Shown: in pieces, positions 1 through 6,726 of the stretch
Layout: the number at the start of each line of letters is the position of its first letter
Position numbering within the stretch: the stretch's first letter is position 1
DNA from: Candidatus Aminicenantota bacterium
Lineage (GTDB): Bacteria; Acidobacteriota; Aminicenantia; Aminicenantales; UBA4085
Assembly: GCA_022866045.1 (NCBI GenBank)
Contig: JALHTW010000320.1
Location: forward strand, 1 to 43,048
DNA length: 43,048 nt
Direction: 5' to 3'
Made by a program: the position numbers and the translations under genes
Notes under the pieces: generated by a model
The model's database searches: none
The model's input: the letters and a program-made list of their open reading frames with translations, nothing else
What the model was told of the DNA's origin: nothing

Positions 1-249
1 CGCAAGCTCATCGATCAATACTACTCGGATAAAGGCAAATATCCGGCCTCCGTCCAGGCTCTTGTCGACGAAAATTATCTGAGGAAGATCCCCGTGGACC
101 CAATCACCGGGAAGGCCGATACTTGGCTCGAAGTCCAGGAGCAGCCGCTCGCGGACGAGATCGAGCCCGGACAGGTGTTCGGGATCGTGGACGTGCATTC
201 GGGTGCGGAAGGAAAAGGCCTGGACGGCACGCCCTTTAACACTTGGTAA
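1..249 (+). CDS. Type II secretion/type IV pilin-like pseudopilin, C-terminal part (5' truncated by window)
   Basis: Frame 1 is open from the first base to a TAA at 247-249, giving 82 residues of a C-terminus. The sequence runs RKLIDQYYSDKGKYP..., then 'LVDENYLRKIPVDPITGK', which is the typical GspG/pseudopilin pattern: the end of the alpha-1 helix, a YP turn, then 'L...YLRxIPxDPxT'. GspG is the major pseudopilin of the type II secretion pseudopilus at the inner membrane. The N-terminal methylation signal lies outside the window. The TAA overlaps the ATG of the next gene (TAATG), so the two are coupled. It is absent from the ORF track because no start is inside the window. A role in secretion rather than in pilus formation is inferred. 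Confidence 0.75.
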   Translation, partial: RKLIDQYYSDKGKYPASVQALVDENYLRKIPVDPITGKADTWLEVQEQPLADEIEPGQVFGIVDVHSGAEGKGLDGTPFNTW

Positions 250-785
250 TGAAGAGGAACGAGGGCTACACCATCATCATGCTGCTCGTAGCGGCATTCG
301 TCTTGGCCATCGGACTTCTTGTCGCAATTCCGGTCTGGCAGACTCAGATCCAGAGAGAGAACGAGGAAGAGCTCATCTTTCGCGGCAAGCAGTATGTCGA
401 AGCCATCCGGCTCTATCAGCAGAAAAATCCCGCTCAATTCCCGAAGACCCTGGAAGAGCTTTATAAAAAGCGCTATCTGCGGCGCCTCTATCCCGAGCCC
501 ATGACCAAGAACGGCAAATGGGACGTCATCCTCCAGCAGGAACGTCTGGCGCGCAGCGAACGCCCGGCAGGCCCATCCGGCGGCCTGCAGCTTCTCGTCG
601 TTCCTGAAGCGAACCTTTCCTCCATTGGAAACCCCCGCATCCTTGGCGTCGTGAGCTCCTCGGCCAAAAAGTCCATCCGCCTCTATAACGAGGAAAACGC
701 CTATAACAAGTGGCTGTTCTATTACGGCCAGGATCCCAAGGTCAAACCGGACATCGTCTATTACGGTCAAACTGAAAAGAAATGA
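249..785 (+). CDS. Pseudopilin-like membrane-anchored protein
   Basis: The protein is 178 aa from ATG 249; the track begins two codons earlier at TTG 243. It has a prepilin-like N-terminus: a basic start 'MKRNEGYTIIMLLVAAFVLAI' with G-Y-T before a hydrophobic helix of about 20 residues, then a long amphipathic stretch (QTQIQRENEEELIFRGKQYVEAIRLY) and 'YLRRLYPEPMTKNGKW', parallel to 'YLRKIPVDPITGK' in the gene upstream. The usual Glu at position 5 of the mature pilin is not obvious because T-I-I-M follows the Gly, so processing may be atypical. It is sandwiched between a GspG-like gene (TAATG overlap) and lpxB (ATGA overlap), so it is probably part of a pseudopilus set. Exact class (GspH/I/J-like) is unassigned. 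Confidence 0.65.
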   Translation: MKRNEGYTIIMLLVAAFVLAIGLLVAIPVWQTQIQRENEEELIFRGKQYVEAIRLYQQKNPAQFPKTLEELYKKRYLRRLYPEPMTKNGKWDVILQQERLARSERPAGPSGGLQLLVVPEANLSSIGNPRILGVVSSSAKKSIRLYNEENAYNKWLFYYGQDPKVKPDIVYYGQTEKK

Positions 786-1921
786 AGGATTCTCTTCTCA
801 TCGTCGCCGGGGAAAAATCCGGAGAAAATTACGGCGCATCCGTTGTCCGACGTTTTCGAGAGATGGATCCCGAGGCGCGTTTCTTCGGCATCGGCGGGAC
901 AAAGATGGCGGCCGAAGGAGTGGATATTCTCTTCCCGATGGAGGACTTGGCCGTGGTCGGTGTCTTTGAGATCCTCTCCCAACTTCCCCGGATCAGGAAG
1001 ATTTTCTCCCGGATCCAGGACGAGATCAAAGCCCGCCGGCCGGCCGCCGCGGTTCTCATCGATTCTCCGGATTTCAACCTGCGCCTCGCCAAAAAACTCC
1101 ATAAGCTCGGAGTGCCCGTTCTTTACTACATCAGCCCGACCGTGTGGGCATGGAGAAAGGGGCGGCTCAAGACCATCAAAAAATACGTCCGCCAAATGTG
1201 CCTCATCTTTCCGTTCGAGGAAGACATTTATAAAAAAGAAGGCATCCCGGCGCGCTTCGTCGGCCACCCCCTCCTCGAAAGGGTCAAAACGGCTTTCGGA
1301 AAAGCGGAATTTATCGAGAGATACGGTCTCGACTCCGGCCAAAAACTGATCACTGTGCTGCCGGGGAGCCGGCGGAGCGAGATCCGTTTTCATATGCCCG
1401 TCCTGATCGAGGCTCTGCAGAAGATCCGGCATGAAGTCCCAGTCCAATTCGTCCTGGCCTTGGCCGAAGGCCTTGATCCCGATGCTTTTCGATCGCTCAT
1501 CCCTCTAAATTCTCCCCCCATCAAGGTCCTCCGCGAAAATACTTACGAAGCCATGGCCGCCGCCGACCTCGTCCTGTCGGCCTGTGGAACAGCCAACCTG
1601 GAGGCGGCTCTGCTCGAAATCCCGCTCATCGCATTTTATAGGCTTTCATCCCTCACCTATTGGGCCGGCCTGAAACTCGTCAAGATCAGAAATTACAGCA
1701 TCGTCAACATTCTGGCCGGCGAAAATATCGTCCCCGAACTCATCCAGCGCGACTTCACGGCGGACAACGTCTTCCATGAGGCCATGACAGTCCTCGAATC
1801 CGAAGACATCCGGTCTGCCATGAGATCGCAGTTTCGCCGGATCAGGTCCCTTCTGGGAAGCGCTTCGGCCTCCCGGAACGTGGCTCTCGAGCTTGAAGCA
1901 TTAGTCCGGCATTTGAGTTGA
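782..1921 (+). CDS. lpxB: Lipid-A-disaccharide synthase LpxB
   Basis: A 379-aa GT19 family glycosyltransferase, close to the family's usual length. It condenses UDP-2,3-diacylglucosamine with lipid X to form the lipid A disaccharide at the inner membrane's cytoplasmic face. Visible signatures are N-terminal 'AGEKSGENYGA' (AGExSGD region), 'IDSPDFNLRLAK', 'YYISPTVWAWRKGR', 'FPFEEDIYKK', 'FVGHPL', 'LPGSRRSEI' and 'SACGTANLEAAL'. The start ATG lies in an ATGA overlap with the upstream pseudopilin-like gene, so translation is probably coupled. Other lpx genes are not in the window. Its presence implies a lipopolysaccharide-type outer membrane. The gene is intact. Confidence 0.95.
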   Translation: MKDSLLIVAGEKSGENYGASVVRRFREMDPEARFFGIGGTKMAAEGVDILFPMEDLAVVGVFEILSQLPRIRKIFSRIQDEIKARRPAAAVLIDSPDFNLRLAKKLHKLGVPVLYYISPTVWAWRKGRLKTIKKYVRQMCLIFPFEEDIYKKEGIPARFVGHPLLERVKTAFGKAEFIERYGLDSGQKLITVLPGSRRSEIRFHMPVLIEALQKIRHEVPVQFVLALAEGLDPDAFRSLIPLNSPPIKVLRENTYEAMAAADLVLSACGTANLEAALLEIPLIAFYRLSSLTYWAGLKLVKIRNYSIVNILAGENIVPELIQRDFTADNVFHEAMTVLESEDIRSAMRSQFRRIRSLLGSASASRNVALELEALVRHLS

Positions 1922-1984
1922 GCCGGCACTCGGGCAAGGGAATTCCTCGCCGACGAATGAACCTTGGCTCCCGCACAACGCCTA

Positions 1985-2746
1985 TTATCTGTTGGCCTTG
2001 GCCGCACTGATGGGCGGCAGGTAAGGAAGGATATCGGCTTCGGCTGTCCGGATGTCCTCGACGGTGTCGATCTCAATCGCTTTGTACTTCCCCACATCCA
2101 CGCCATAGATATCGCCGCCGCGGTCGATGACTTCCTGGAAAGCGGCCTCGTAGAACTCGTTCACATTCTTTTCGATAACAATCTTGCGATCGATAACGGC
2201 GAAAAGCAATTCGAGTCCGGCCGGCCCGAATTTTTCGATGCCGATCGATTCTCCGATGGCTTGGGAAGACGGCACGTCCTTGCCGATCTCAAGGATGCGG
2301 CCGCGGCCATCAACGGTCACTTTGATCTCCTCCCCGCCCAGGATGATGTTTGTCTTGACAGCCAGGCAGTCGGCATGGCCGGAATCGAGAAGGGCTTCGA
2401 GGATCTTCCCATCAAAAATGATATCGCTGTCGAGAAGGAGCATCCCGCTGCGGAAGACCTCTTCCTTGGCCAGCCAGAGCGAGTAGATATTGTTCGTCGC
2501 AGCGTAGACGTCGTTGTGGATGAATGTCAGGCGAAGTTCGGGAAATTTTTCGGCGGCATAGCGCCGGACGAGAGGGGCGAGATATCCGGTCACAATCACA
2601 ATCTCTTCGATCCCGGCCGCCGAAAGATTGTCCAGCGTTCGTCCAAGGATGGCCTCCCCGCCGATGGGAAGAAGACATTTCGGCTTGTCGTTGGTGAGAG
2701 GTCGGAGGCGGGAAGATGTGCCCGCGGCGAGGATGACGCCTTTCAT
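1985..2746 (-). CDS. Nucleotidyltransferase (sugar-1-phosphate / phosphocholine-type cytidylyltransferase family)
   Basis: The 253-aa protein has the NTP_transferase Rossmann fold. N-terminal 'MKGVILAAGTSSRLRPLTNDKPKCLLPIGG' holds the G-x-S-S-R-L nucleotide loop and the PK motif, and 'LLLDSDIIF' is the metal-binding D-x-D region. The length, lacking a left-handed helix domain, matches the small LicC/phosphocholine or inositol-phosphate cytidylyltransferase-like members better than full GlmU/RmlA proteins. It is the last gene of a three-gene operon; its ATG overlaps the stop of the CDP-alcohol phosphatidyltransferase gene (ATGA). Context therefore suggests it makes a CDP-activated alcohol used by that neighbour. 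The substrate is unknown. Confidence 0.8.
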   Translation of the reverse strand: MKGVILAAGTSSRLRPLTNDKPKCLLPIGGEAILGRTLDNLSAAGIEEIVIVTGYLAPLVRRYAAEKFPELRLTFIHNDVYAATNNIYSLWLAKEEVFRSGMLLLDSDIIFDGKILEALLDSGHADCLAVKTNIILGGEEIKVTVDGRGRILEIGKDVPSSQAIGESIGIEKFGPAGLELLFAVIDRKIVIEKNVNEFYEAAFQEVIDRGGDIYGVDVGKYKAIEIDTVEDIRTAEADILPYLPPISAAKANR

Positions 2747-3633
2747 GAAGCCGCTTCCTCGGCAAGGTTATGGTCGATCCTGTTCTGGATAACGAACATG
2801 ACCGCCGTCCAGAGATTGCCGACGACGATCAGCCCCCAGAAATAGAAGTCGATCCGGCCGAGAAGCGTCGAGACGATCAGCAGCGTGCCGCCGGTCGTCG
2901 AGCCGAGGAACGTCCAGCCGCGCAGGGCAGCCTTGTTCTTCCGGGACAATTCTTCTTCGTTGAACTTTTTGACAGGCTTAGCGCTCGTCCACTGGAACGT
3001 CAGCTTTTTCTGGAGGTTCAAATACCAGAGATACATGCCGATAGCCGCCTTGCGCAAATTCTTTCCTTTATGAGCCTTGAGCGCATCCAGTTCTTCTTTA
3101 AAGCTCTCGTAGTCCTCGTCCTTGACATGCGAGGAAGAGCCCAGGACATAATCGATGAAGCGGTTCCGGTAGTAATCGAGCGTGACCGAGTGGAAAATAT
3201 TGCTCAGCCCAGCCGCCGCGACGAGCAACCACCACGCCTCCTCCGGTTGTCCCGATTCAGGGGCGAGGCCGAGGCCGATCCCGAGATAGATCGACAGGCT
3301 GACGACATAATCGATCATGCCGTCAAGGATCCGGCCCATCCGAGTCCCGTTCTTCTTGAGCCGGGCGAGCTGGCCGTCGGCGCAGTCGAAGACGATGCAC
3401 ACCCCGTAGAGAACGGCGCCTAAAATGACGGCCGAGCGGTGGCCGAACCCGAAGCTAATGCCTCCGAGGATGCCGATGAACATGGAGAACACGGTGAGCT
3501 GATTGGGCGTGATGTTCGTCCGGTAGACGGCCTTAACCAGGGCAAAAGCCAGCGGCCGGTAAAGATAGAGGTCGAGAATCTCCTCGACTTCGACGTGCTT
3601 CAGAGATCTTTTGTAGTCAGCGATGATGCTCAA
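2743..3633 (-). CDS. CDP-alcohol phosphatidyltransferase family membrane protein
   Basis: The complete CDP-alcohol phosphotransferase signature D-x2-D-G-x2-A-R-x8-G-x3-D-x3-D is present as 'DCADGQLARL' followed by 'GRILDGMID'. Several membrane segments surround it ('LTVFSMFIGILGGISF', 'SAVILGAVLYGVCIVF', 'TTGGTLLIVSTLLG'). The family transfers a phosphoalcohol between CDP and an acceptor alcohol in phospholipid synthesis. The 351-aa track ORF extends into the upstream aminotransferase in another frame. I choose TTG 3633 (296 aa): it forms a TTGA overlap with the upstream stop, has GGAG 11 nt before it, and leaves the conserved part intact. The substrate is unassigned. Confidence 0.85.
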   Translation of the reverse strand: MSIIADYKRSLKHVEVEEILDLYLYRPLAFALVKAVYRTNITPNQLTVFSMFIGILGGISFGFGHRSAVILGAVLYGVCIVFDCADGQLARLKKNGTRMGRILDGMIDYVVSLSIYLGIGLGLAPESGQPEEAWWLLVAAAGLSNIFHSVTLDYYRNRFIDYVLGSSSHVKDEDYESFKEELDALKAHKGKNLRKAAIGMYLWYLNLQKKLTFQWTSAKPVKKFNEEELSRKNKAALRGWTFLGSTTGGTLLIVSTLLGRIDFYFWGLIVVGNLWTAVMFVIQNRIDHNLAEEAAS

Positions 3634-4679
3634 AGAATTTTTTTCTCCGTGGCGAACGCCCGGATCTCTTCGATCAGCCTCCGGTTCTGCTCCTGCGTCC
3701 CGATCGTGATCCTGACGCAGTTCTCCAGATGGGCCTCGTTGAAGAATTTGATTGTCATTTTTTTCTGGGCGAGATGGTCCTTCAAGGCCGCTTTCCACTG
3801 GGCCGGAACGTCGGCCAGGATGAAATTGGCGTCCGACCGATAAGCTTTGAATCCCGGGATGCGCCCCAGCTCGCGGTAATACGTTTCCTTGTCCTGGACC
3901 ATCTTCCGTCCGATGTCGGTATAGTAATCGCGGGAATCGAGCGCCGCCAAGGCCAGCCGCTCGGAAAGACGGTTGTAGCCGAGATAGCGGGCGCTGTATT
4001 GAGAAAGGAGGGTTAAGTTCTTGCCCAGGAAGGCGAATCCGATCCGGATGCCGGCCAGGGCATAGTACTTGGAGAACGTGCGGATGATGATCAGGTTAGG
4101 AAATTCGCTAATGAGATCTTTGATGTCATTCGTCTGCCGGCTGGCGAATCCCCAGTAGGCTTCATCCAGGACGATAACCGCGTTTGTCGTTTTCCTCAGG
4201 ATGGTGCCGAGGTCCGTAAAATTGAGCGAGTTCCCGGTTGGATTGTTGGGCGAACTGATGAGGATGAGCCTGGGCTTGTGCTGCGCCGCCACCCGCAAAA
4301 GGCTCTCAACATCATAGGCAAAGGAATCCGCGCCGGGCACGATGGGATACTCGACCGAGATGCCTCCTTTTTCGCTGGCGATGGACTTGTAATACCACCA
4401 AGAATGCGTCGGGATCAGGATCGTCTCATCCTTGGCCAGGTAGCAGTGGACGGCCTGCTTGAGGAGATCCTCGGCTCCGTATCCAAGGAGAACACTATTT
4501 TCCGGAACCCCGAACTCTTTCGCCAGGCGTTCCGAGAGGACGCTTTTTACGCCCCGCACAAAATCCTTGGAATACCAGCTGAAGTACTCGAGGGTCGAAG
4601 TTCTCAGGACCTCGTAGCAGGCGGGCGCCGGGCCGTAATTGTTTTCATTGCGGTCCAGATAAGTGATTTCCTCCGGCAT
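3630..4679 (-). CDS. HisC/CobD-like fold-type I PLP enzyme (aminotransferase or decarboxylase)
   Basis: A 349-aa class I/II aminotransferase-fold protein. Visible motifs are 'SSPNNPTGNSL', 'VLDEAYWGFA' (PLP-binding Asp), 'RTFSKYYALAGIRIGFAF' (Schiff-base Lys) and the C-terminal Arg in 'NCVRITIG'. This resembles HisC (histidinol-phosphate aminotransferase) and CobD (threonine-phosphate decarboxylase) about equally. No other his or cob gene is near; instead it heads an operon with a CDP-alcohol phosphatidyltransferase (TTGA overlap) and a nucleotidyltransferase. A role in producing an amino-alcohol phosphate head group is therefore plausible but inferred. Start ATG 4679 has the RBS GGGAG and a TTGAAT-17-TATAAT promoter about 100 bp upstream. 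Confidence 0.8.
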   Translation of the reverse strand: MPEEITYLDRNENNYGPAPACYEVLRTSTLEYFSWYSKDFVRGVKSVLSERLAKEFGVPENSVLLGYGAEDLLKQAVHCYLAKDETILIPTHSWWYYKSIASEKGGISVEYPIVPGADSFAYDVESLLRVAAQHKPRLILISSPNNPTGNSLNFTDLGTILRKTTNAVIVLDEAYWGFASRQTNDIKDLISEFPNLIIIRTFSKYYALAGIRIGFAFLGKNLTLLSQYSARYLGYNRLSERLALAALDSRDYYTDIGRKMVQDKETYYRELGRIPGFKAYRSDANFILADVPAQWKAALKDHLAQKKMTIKFFNEAHLENCVRITIGTQEQNRRLIEEIRAFATEKKIL

Positions 4680-4776
4680 GATTGATCTCCCTTTCTTGAT
4701 CTATCAAGCATCGATATTTAAGTCCGCGAAATGTCCGGGCTTCTTGATCCAAAAGTCCGCTCAATTACGTCGGCGT

Positions 4777-4805
4777 ATTATACACATTCGGAAAGGACAA
4801 TTCAA
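4777..4805 (-). promoter_or_regulatory. Sigma70-type promoter for the PLP enzyme/CDP-alcohol/nucleotidyltransferase operon
   Basis: Read on the - strand: -35 TTGAAT (4805-4800), 17-bp spacer, perfect -10 TATAAT (4782-4777). This predicts a leader of roughly 90 nt before ATG 4679. Confidence 0.7.
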
Positions 4806-4834
4806 CAAATCAAGGATGGCCAGAAAACACAGGC

Positions 4835-4863
4835 TTGAAATCGCGGGTCAAAAATTGTAAGTT
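4835..4863 (+). promoter_or_regulatory. Sigma70-type promoter for the secreted 168-aa protein
   Basis: -35 TTGAAA (4835-4840), 17-bp spacer, -10 TAAGTT (4858-4863), about 35 nt before ATG 4899. It is divergent from the promoter at 4777-4805. Confidence 0.5.
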
Positions 4864-4898
4864 TGAAGGAGTTTCGAAGGCAATGAAAAGGAGGACCG

Positions 4899-5405
4899 AT
4901 GAAAAGATTATTCGCGATGGGACTGGCCTTGGCGTTCGCCGGAGGCCTGGCCTTCGGGCAGGCGGACGAGATCCTCAAGCTCAAGGAAAAAATCATCGAG
5001 CTCCAGAATAAAGGAGAGCTCGGCTTCAGGAACTTCAACCTCTGTTCGAACATCTTGGGATTCGGGTCCTATGTCCCGCTCCCGGAATCCGTCATCAAAA
5101 AGGACGAGAAGTTACAGCTGTATTACGAACCCATGAATGTGTTTACGAGCAAACGCGAGGGCCTGTACGAGATATGGTACACGCAGGACATGGTCCTCCT
5201 GAAGCCGAACGGCGAAGTCCTCCAGGAATGGAAAGATATCCTCAGCTTCAACTATACATCGAAAGCCCCGGTCCTGGACCTCTACGCGACGAACTCGCTG
5301 GACTTGGCCGGCCTGGCTCCGGGAAAATACAAATTCAAAGCGGTTTTAAGAGACAAACTGAAGAATAAGGAAGTCAGCAAGACGATCGATTTCACGATCC
5401 GATAA
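4899..5405 (+). CDS. Secreted protein of unknown function
   Basis: 168 aa with a clear Sec signal peptide, 'MKRLFAMGLALAFAGGLAFGQA', and likely cleavage after AFG-Q or GQA. The mature part starts with a charged helix (DEILKLKEKIIELQNK) followed by a beta-rich domain; 'LQLYYEPMNVFTSKREGLYEIWYTQDMVLL' and 'LAGLAPGKYKFKAVLRDKL' look like an Ig-like beta-sandwich with the final strand motif 'LxPGxYxFxxxLxD'. I do not recognise a named family. It has a strong RBS (AGGAGG) upstream of ATG 4899 and its own promoter; no operon partner is on the same strand. A periplasmic or outer-membrane-associated location is inferred from the signal peptide. Confidence 0.75.
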   Translation: MKRLFAMGLALAFAGGLAFGQADEILKLKEKIIELQNKGELGFRNFNLCSNILGFGSYVPLPESVIKKDEKLQLYYEPMNVFTSKREGLYEIWYTQDMVLLKPNGEVLQEWKDILSFNYTSKAPVLDLYATNSLDLAGLAPGKYKFKAVLRDKLKNKEVSKTIDFTIR

Positions 5406-5424
5406 AATCCACGGGGATGCAGAA

Positions 5425-5505
5425 AATTCGGTGACAGACACTGAGTTCACATGACATTTCAGGAAAAGATCATTGACTTCTGAATGCGGAGTCTGTCATC
5501 GAATT
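5425..5505. repeat. 81-bp inverted-repeat (REP-like) element
   Basis: The left arm AATTCGGTGACAGAC (5425-5439) and the right arm GTCTGTCATCGAATT (5491-5505) are inverted copies with one mismatch in 15 bases. The right arm covers the TGA stop of the DUF192 gene (5496-5498). The core TCGGTGACA resembles TCGGGGACA in the larger element at 8313-8500 and in the hairpin inside ribF, suggesting one repeat family. Confidence 0.65.
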
Positions 5506-5957
5506 ATTGGCAGAGTAAACTCCAGCCGATCGAAAAGCTTGAGGCCGAGACTGTCAGCGGCGCCGGCCGCAAGCTCAAGCACATAGAAGCCCGGCCGTTC
5601 CGGAGAATACGAAGGACAAGGGTCCTCCTTGCACGGGGGGACGTTCCGGGCAATGTGGACGATCCTTCGGTCCTTATTGATCCAGAGCATATCCAGGGAG
5701 ATCAGAGTATTCTTCATCCAGAAGGAATAGAGTCCTTCCTCCTCGAACACGAACAACATTCCCTGGTCGGGCAGGAGCTTCTCCCGGAACATCAGCCCCC
5801 GCTGCCGTTCCTCGTCCGTGACGGCGAGCTCGGCCGTAACCGATTTGCCGTCGGGAAGATAGATCTTGATGAATTTATCACGTCGTTCCGACTGGCAAAA
5901 AAGCAAGCCTCCGGCCAGGAGGAGAAGGAGAGTTAGGATCTGGATTTTTTTATTCAT
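5496..5957 (-). CDS. DUF192 family exported protein
   Basis: 153 aa, matching the DUF192 (PF02643) pattern: 'VTAELAVTDEERQRGLMFREKLLPDQGMLFVFEEEGLYSFWMKNTLISLDMLWIN', 'GFYVLELAAGAADSLGLKLFDRLEF'. The RGLM and FWMKNT motifs are diagnostic. It has an N-terminal signal sequence, 'KKIQILTLLLLLAGGLLFC'; the Cys does not sit in a canonical lipobox, so lipidation is uncertain. The biochemical function of DUF192 is unknown. The TGA stop falls inside the right arm of the inverted repeat at 5425-5505, so the annotated C-terminus may have been set by insertion of that repeat. Confidence 0.9.
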   Translation of the reverse strand: MNKKIQILTLLLLLAGGLLFCQSERRDKFIKIYLPDGKSVTAELAVTDEERQRGLMFREKLLPDQGMLFVFEEEGLYSFWMKNTLISLDMLWINKDRRIVHIARNVPPCKEDPCPSYSPERPGFYVLELAAGAADSLGLKLFDRLEFTLPIIR

Positions 5958-6005
5958 TGTAAATCCTCATGACTATTATAAACTTTCCCGCCGCGAAAAT
6001 AATCC

Positions 6006-6037
6006 CCCTCTCCCCCTTTAGAAAAGGGTGGAGAGGG
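6006..6037. repeat. C/G-rich REP-like palindrome, copy A
   Basis: CCCTCTCCCCCTTT and, after an AGAA loop, AAGGGTGGAGAGGG form an imperfect 14-bp stem. A related sequence with the same CCTTTAGAAA centre lies at 30098-30134. It sits between DUF192 and pcm. A second hairpin (GGCAGG...CCTGCC, about 6059-6080) follows with a T-run on the + strand only, the wrong side to terminate either flanking - strand gene. Confidence 0.55.
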
Positions 6038-6087
6038 CCGGATTTATCAGTCTTTTGGGCAGGCCCAGGTCCGCCTGCCGATTTTTA

Positions 6088-6720
6088 TTAATGCAGCGAA
6101 ACGAGGGGGACGAACCGGACGGGCAATAGCCGCGTCTCTTTGAACGTCTTCTCTTCCCGCCGGACCAGGACGAGCTCCTGATAATCCACACCGACAGGAA
6201 TGATCATCCGGCCGCCGACTTGGAGCTGTTCTTGAAGGACTTTGGGCACAGAGCCGGGAGCTGCCGTGACCATGATGGCGTCGTAAGGAGCGAAATCCTT
6301 CCAGCCTCTTGTTCCGTCGCCGATCTTGAACTGAATATTGACATACCCCAGGCTTTTCAAAACGTCCTGAGCGCGCTGAGATAAAGTGGAGACGACTTCG
6401 ATCGTGAAAACATCCTTGACGATCTCGGCCAAAACGGCGGTCTGGTATCCTGAGCCTGTCCCCACCTCAAGGACTCTTTCGGCTCCTCCGAGTTCCAAAA
6501 TTTCGGTCATATAAGCAACGATATAAGGCTGGGAAATGGTCTGCCCTGCCCCGATCGGAAGCGGCCCATCTGCGTAAGCGGAATCCCTCAACTCTTCGGG
6601 GACGAAAAAATGCCGCGGAACTTTGCCCATAGCATCAAGGACTTTCGCGTTCTTGATGCCGCGGCCGGCGATCTGGACTTCGACCATCTTCTCCCGGAGG
6701 GAGGAAAAATCGTTGCGCAT
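6088..6720 (-). CDS. pcm: Protein-L-isoaspartate O-methyltransferase
   Basis: A 210-aa SAM-dependent methyltransferase that repairs isoaspartyl residues in damaged proteins. Diagnostic motifs are 'MVEVQIAGRGIKNAKVLDAMGKVPRHFFVP', 'LPIGAGQTISQPYIVAYMTE' (the PCMT hallmark), the SAM-binding 'VLEVGTGSGYQTAVLA', 'DAIMVTAAPGSVPKVLQEQL' and 'GGRMIIPVG'. Length is normal. It begins 6 nt after the proS stop and has no recognisable Shine-Dalgarno, so translation probably depends on coupling to proS. The residues between the SAM site and the C-terminus are all consistent with an active enzyme. Confidence 0.95.
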   Translation of the reverse strand: MRNDFSSLREKMVEVQIAGRGIKNAKVLDAMGKVPRHFFVPEELRDSAYADGPLPIGAGQTISQPYIVAYMTEILELGGAERVLEVGTGSGYQTAVLAEIVKDVFTIEVVSTLSQRAQDVLKSLGYVNIQFKIGDGTRGWKDFAPYDAIMVTAAPGSVPKVLQEQLQVGGRMIIPVGVDYQELVLVRREEKTFKETRLLPVRFVPLVSLH

Positions 6721-6726
6721 TCTGTT

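Noticed and set aside
1964-2845. 293-aa + strand ORF opposite the nucleotidyltransferase
   Set aside because: Antisense shadow of a gene with clear motifs.
3630-4679. Calling the PLP enzyme HisC of histidine synthesis
   Set aside because: No other his gene is near and it is translationally coupled to lipid-type genes; motif similarity alone does not separate HisC from CobD-like enzymes.
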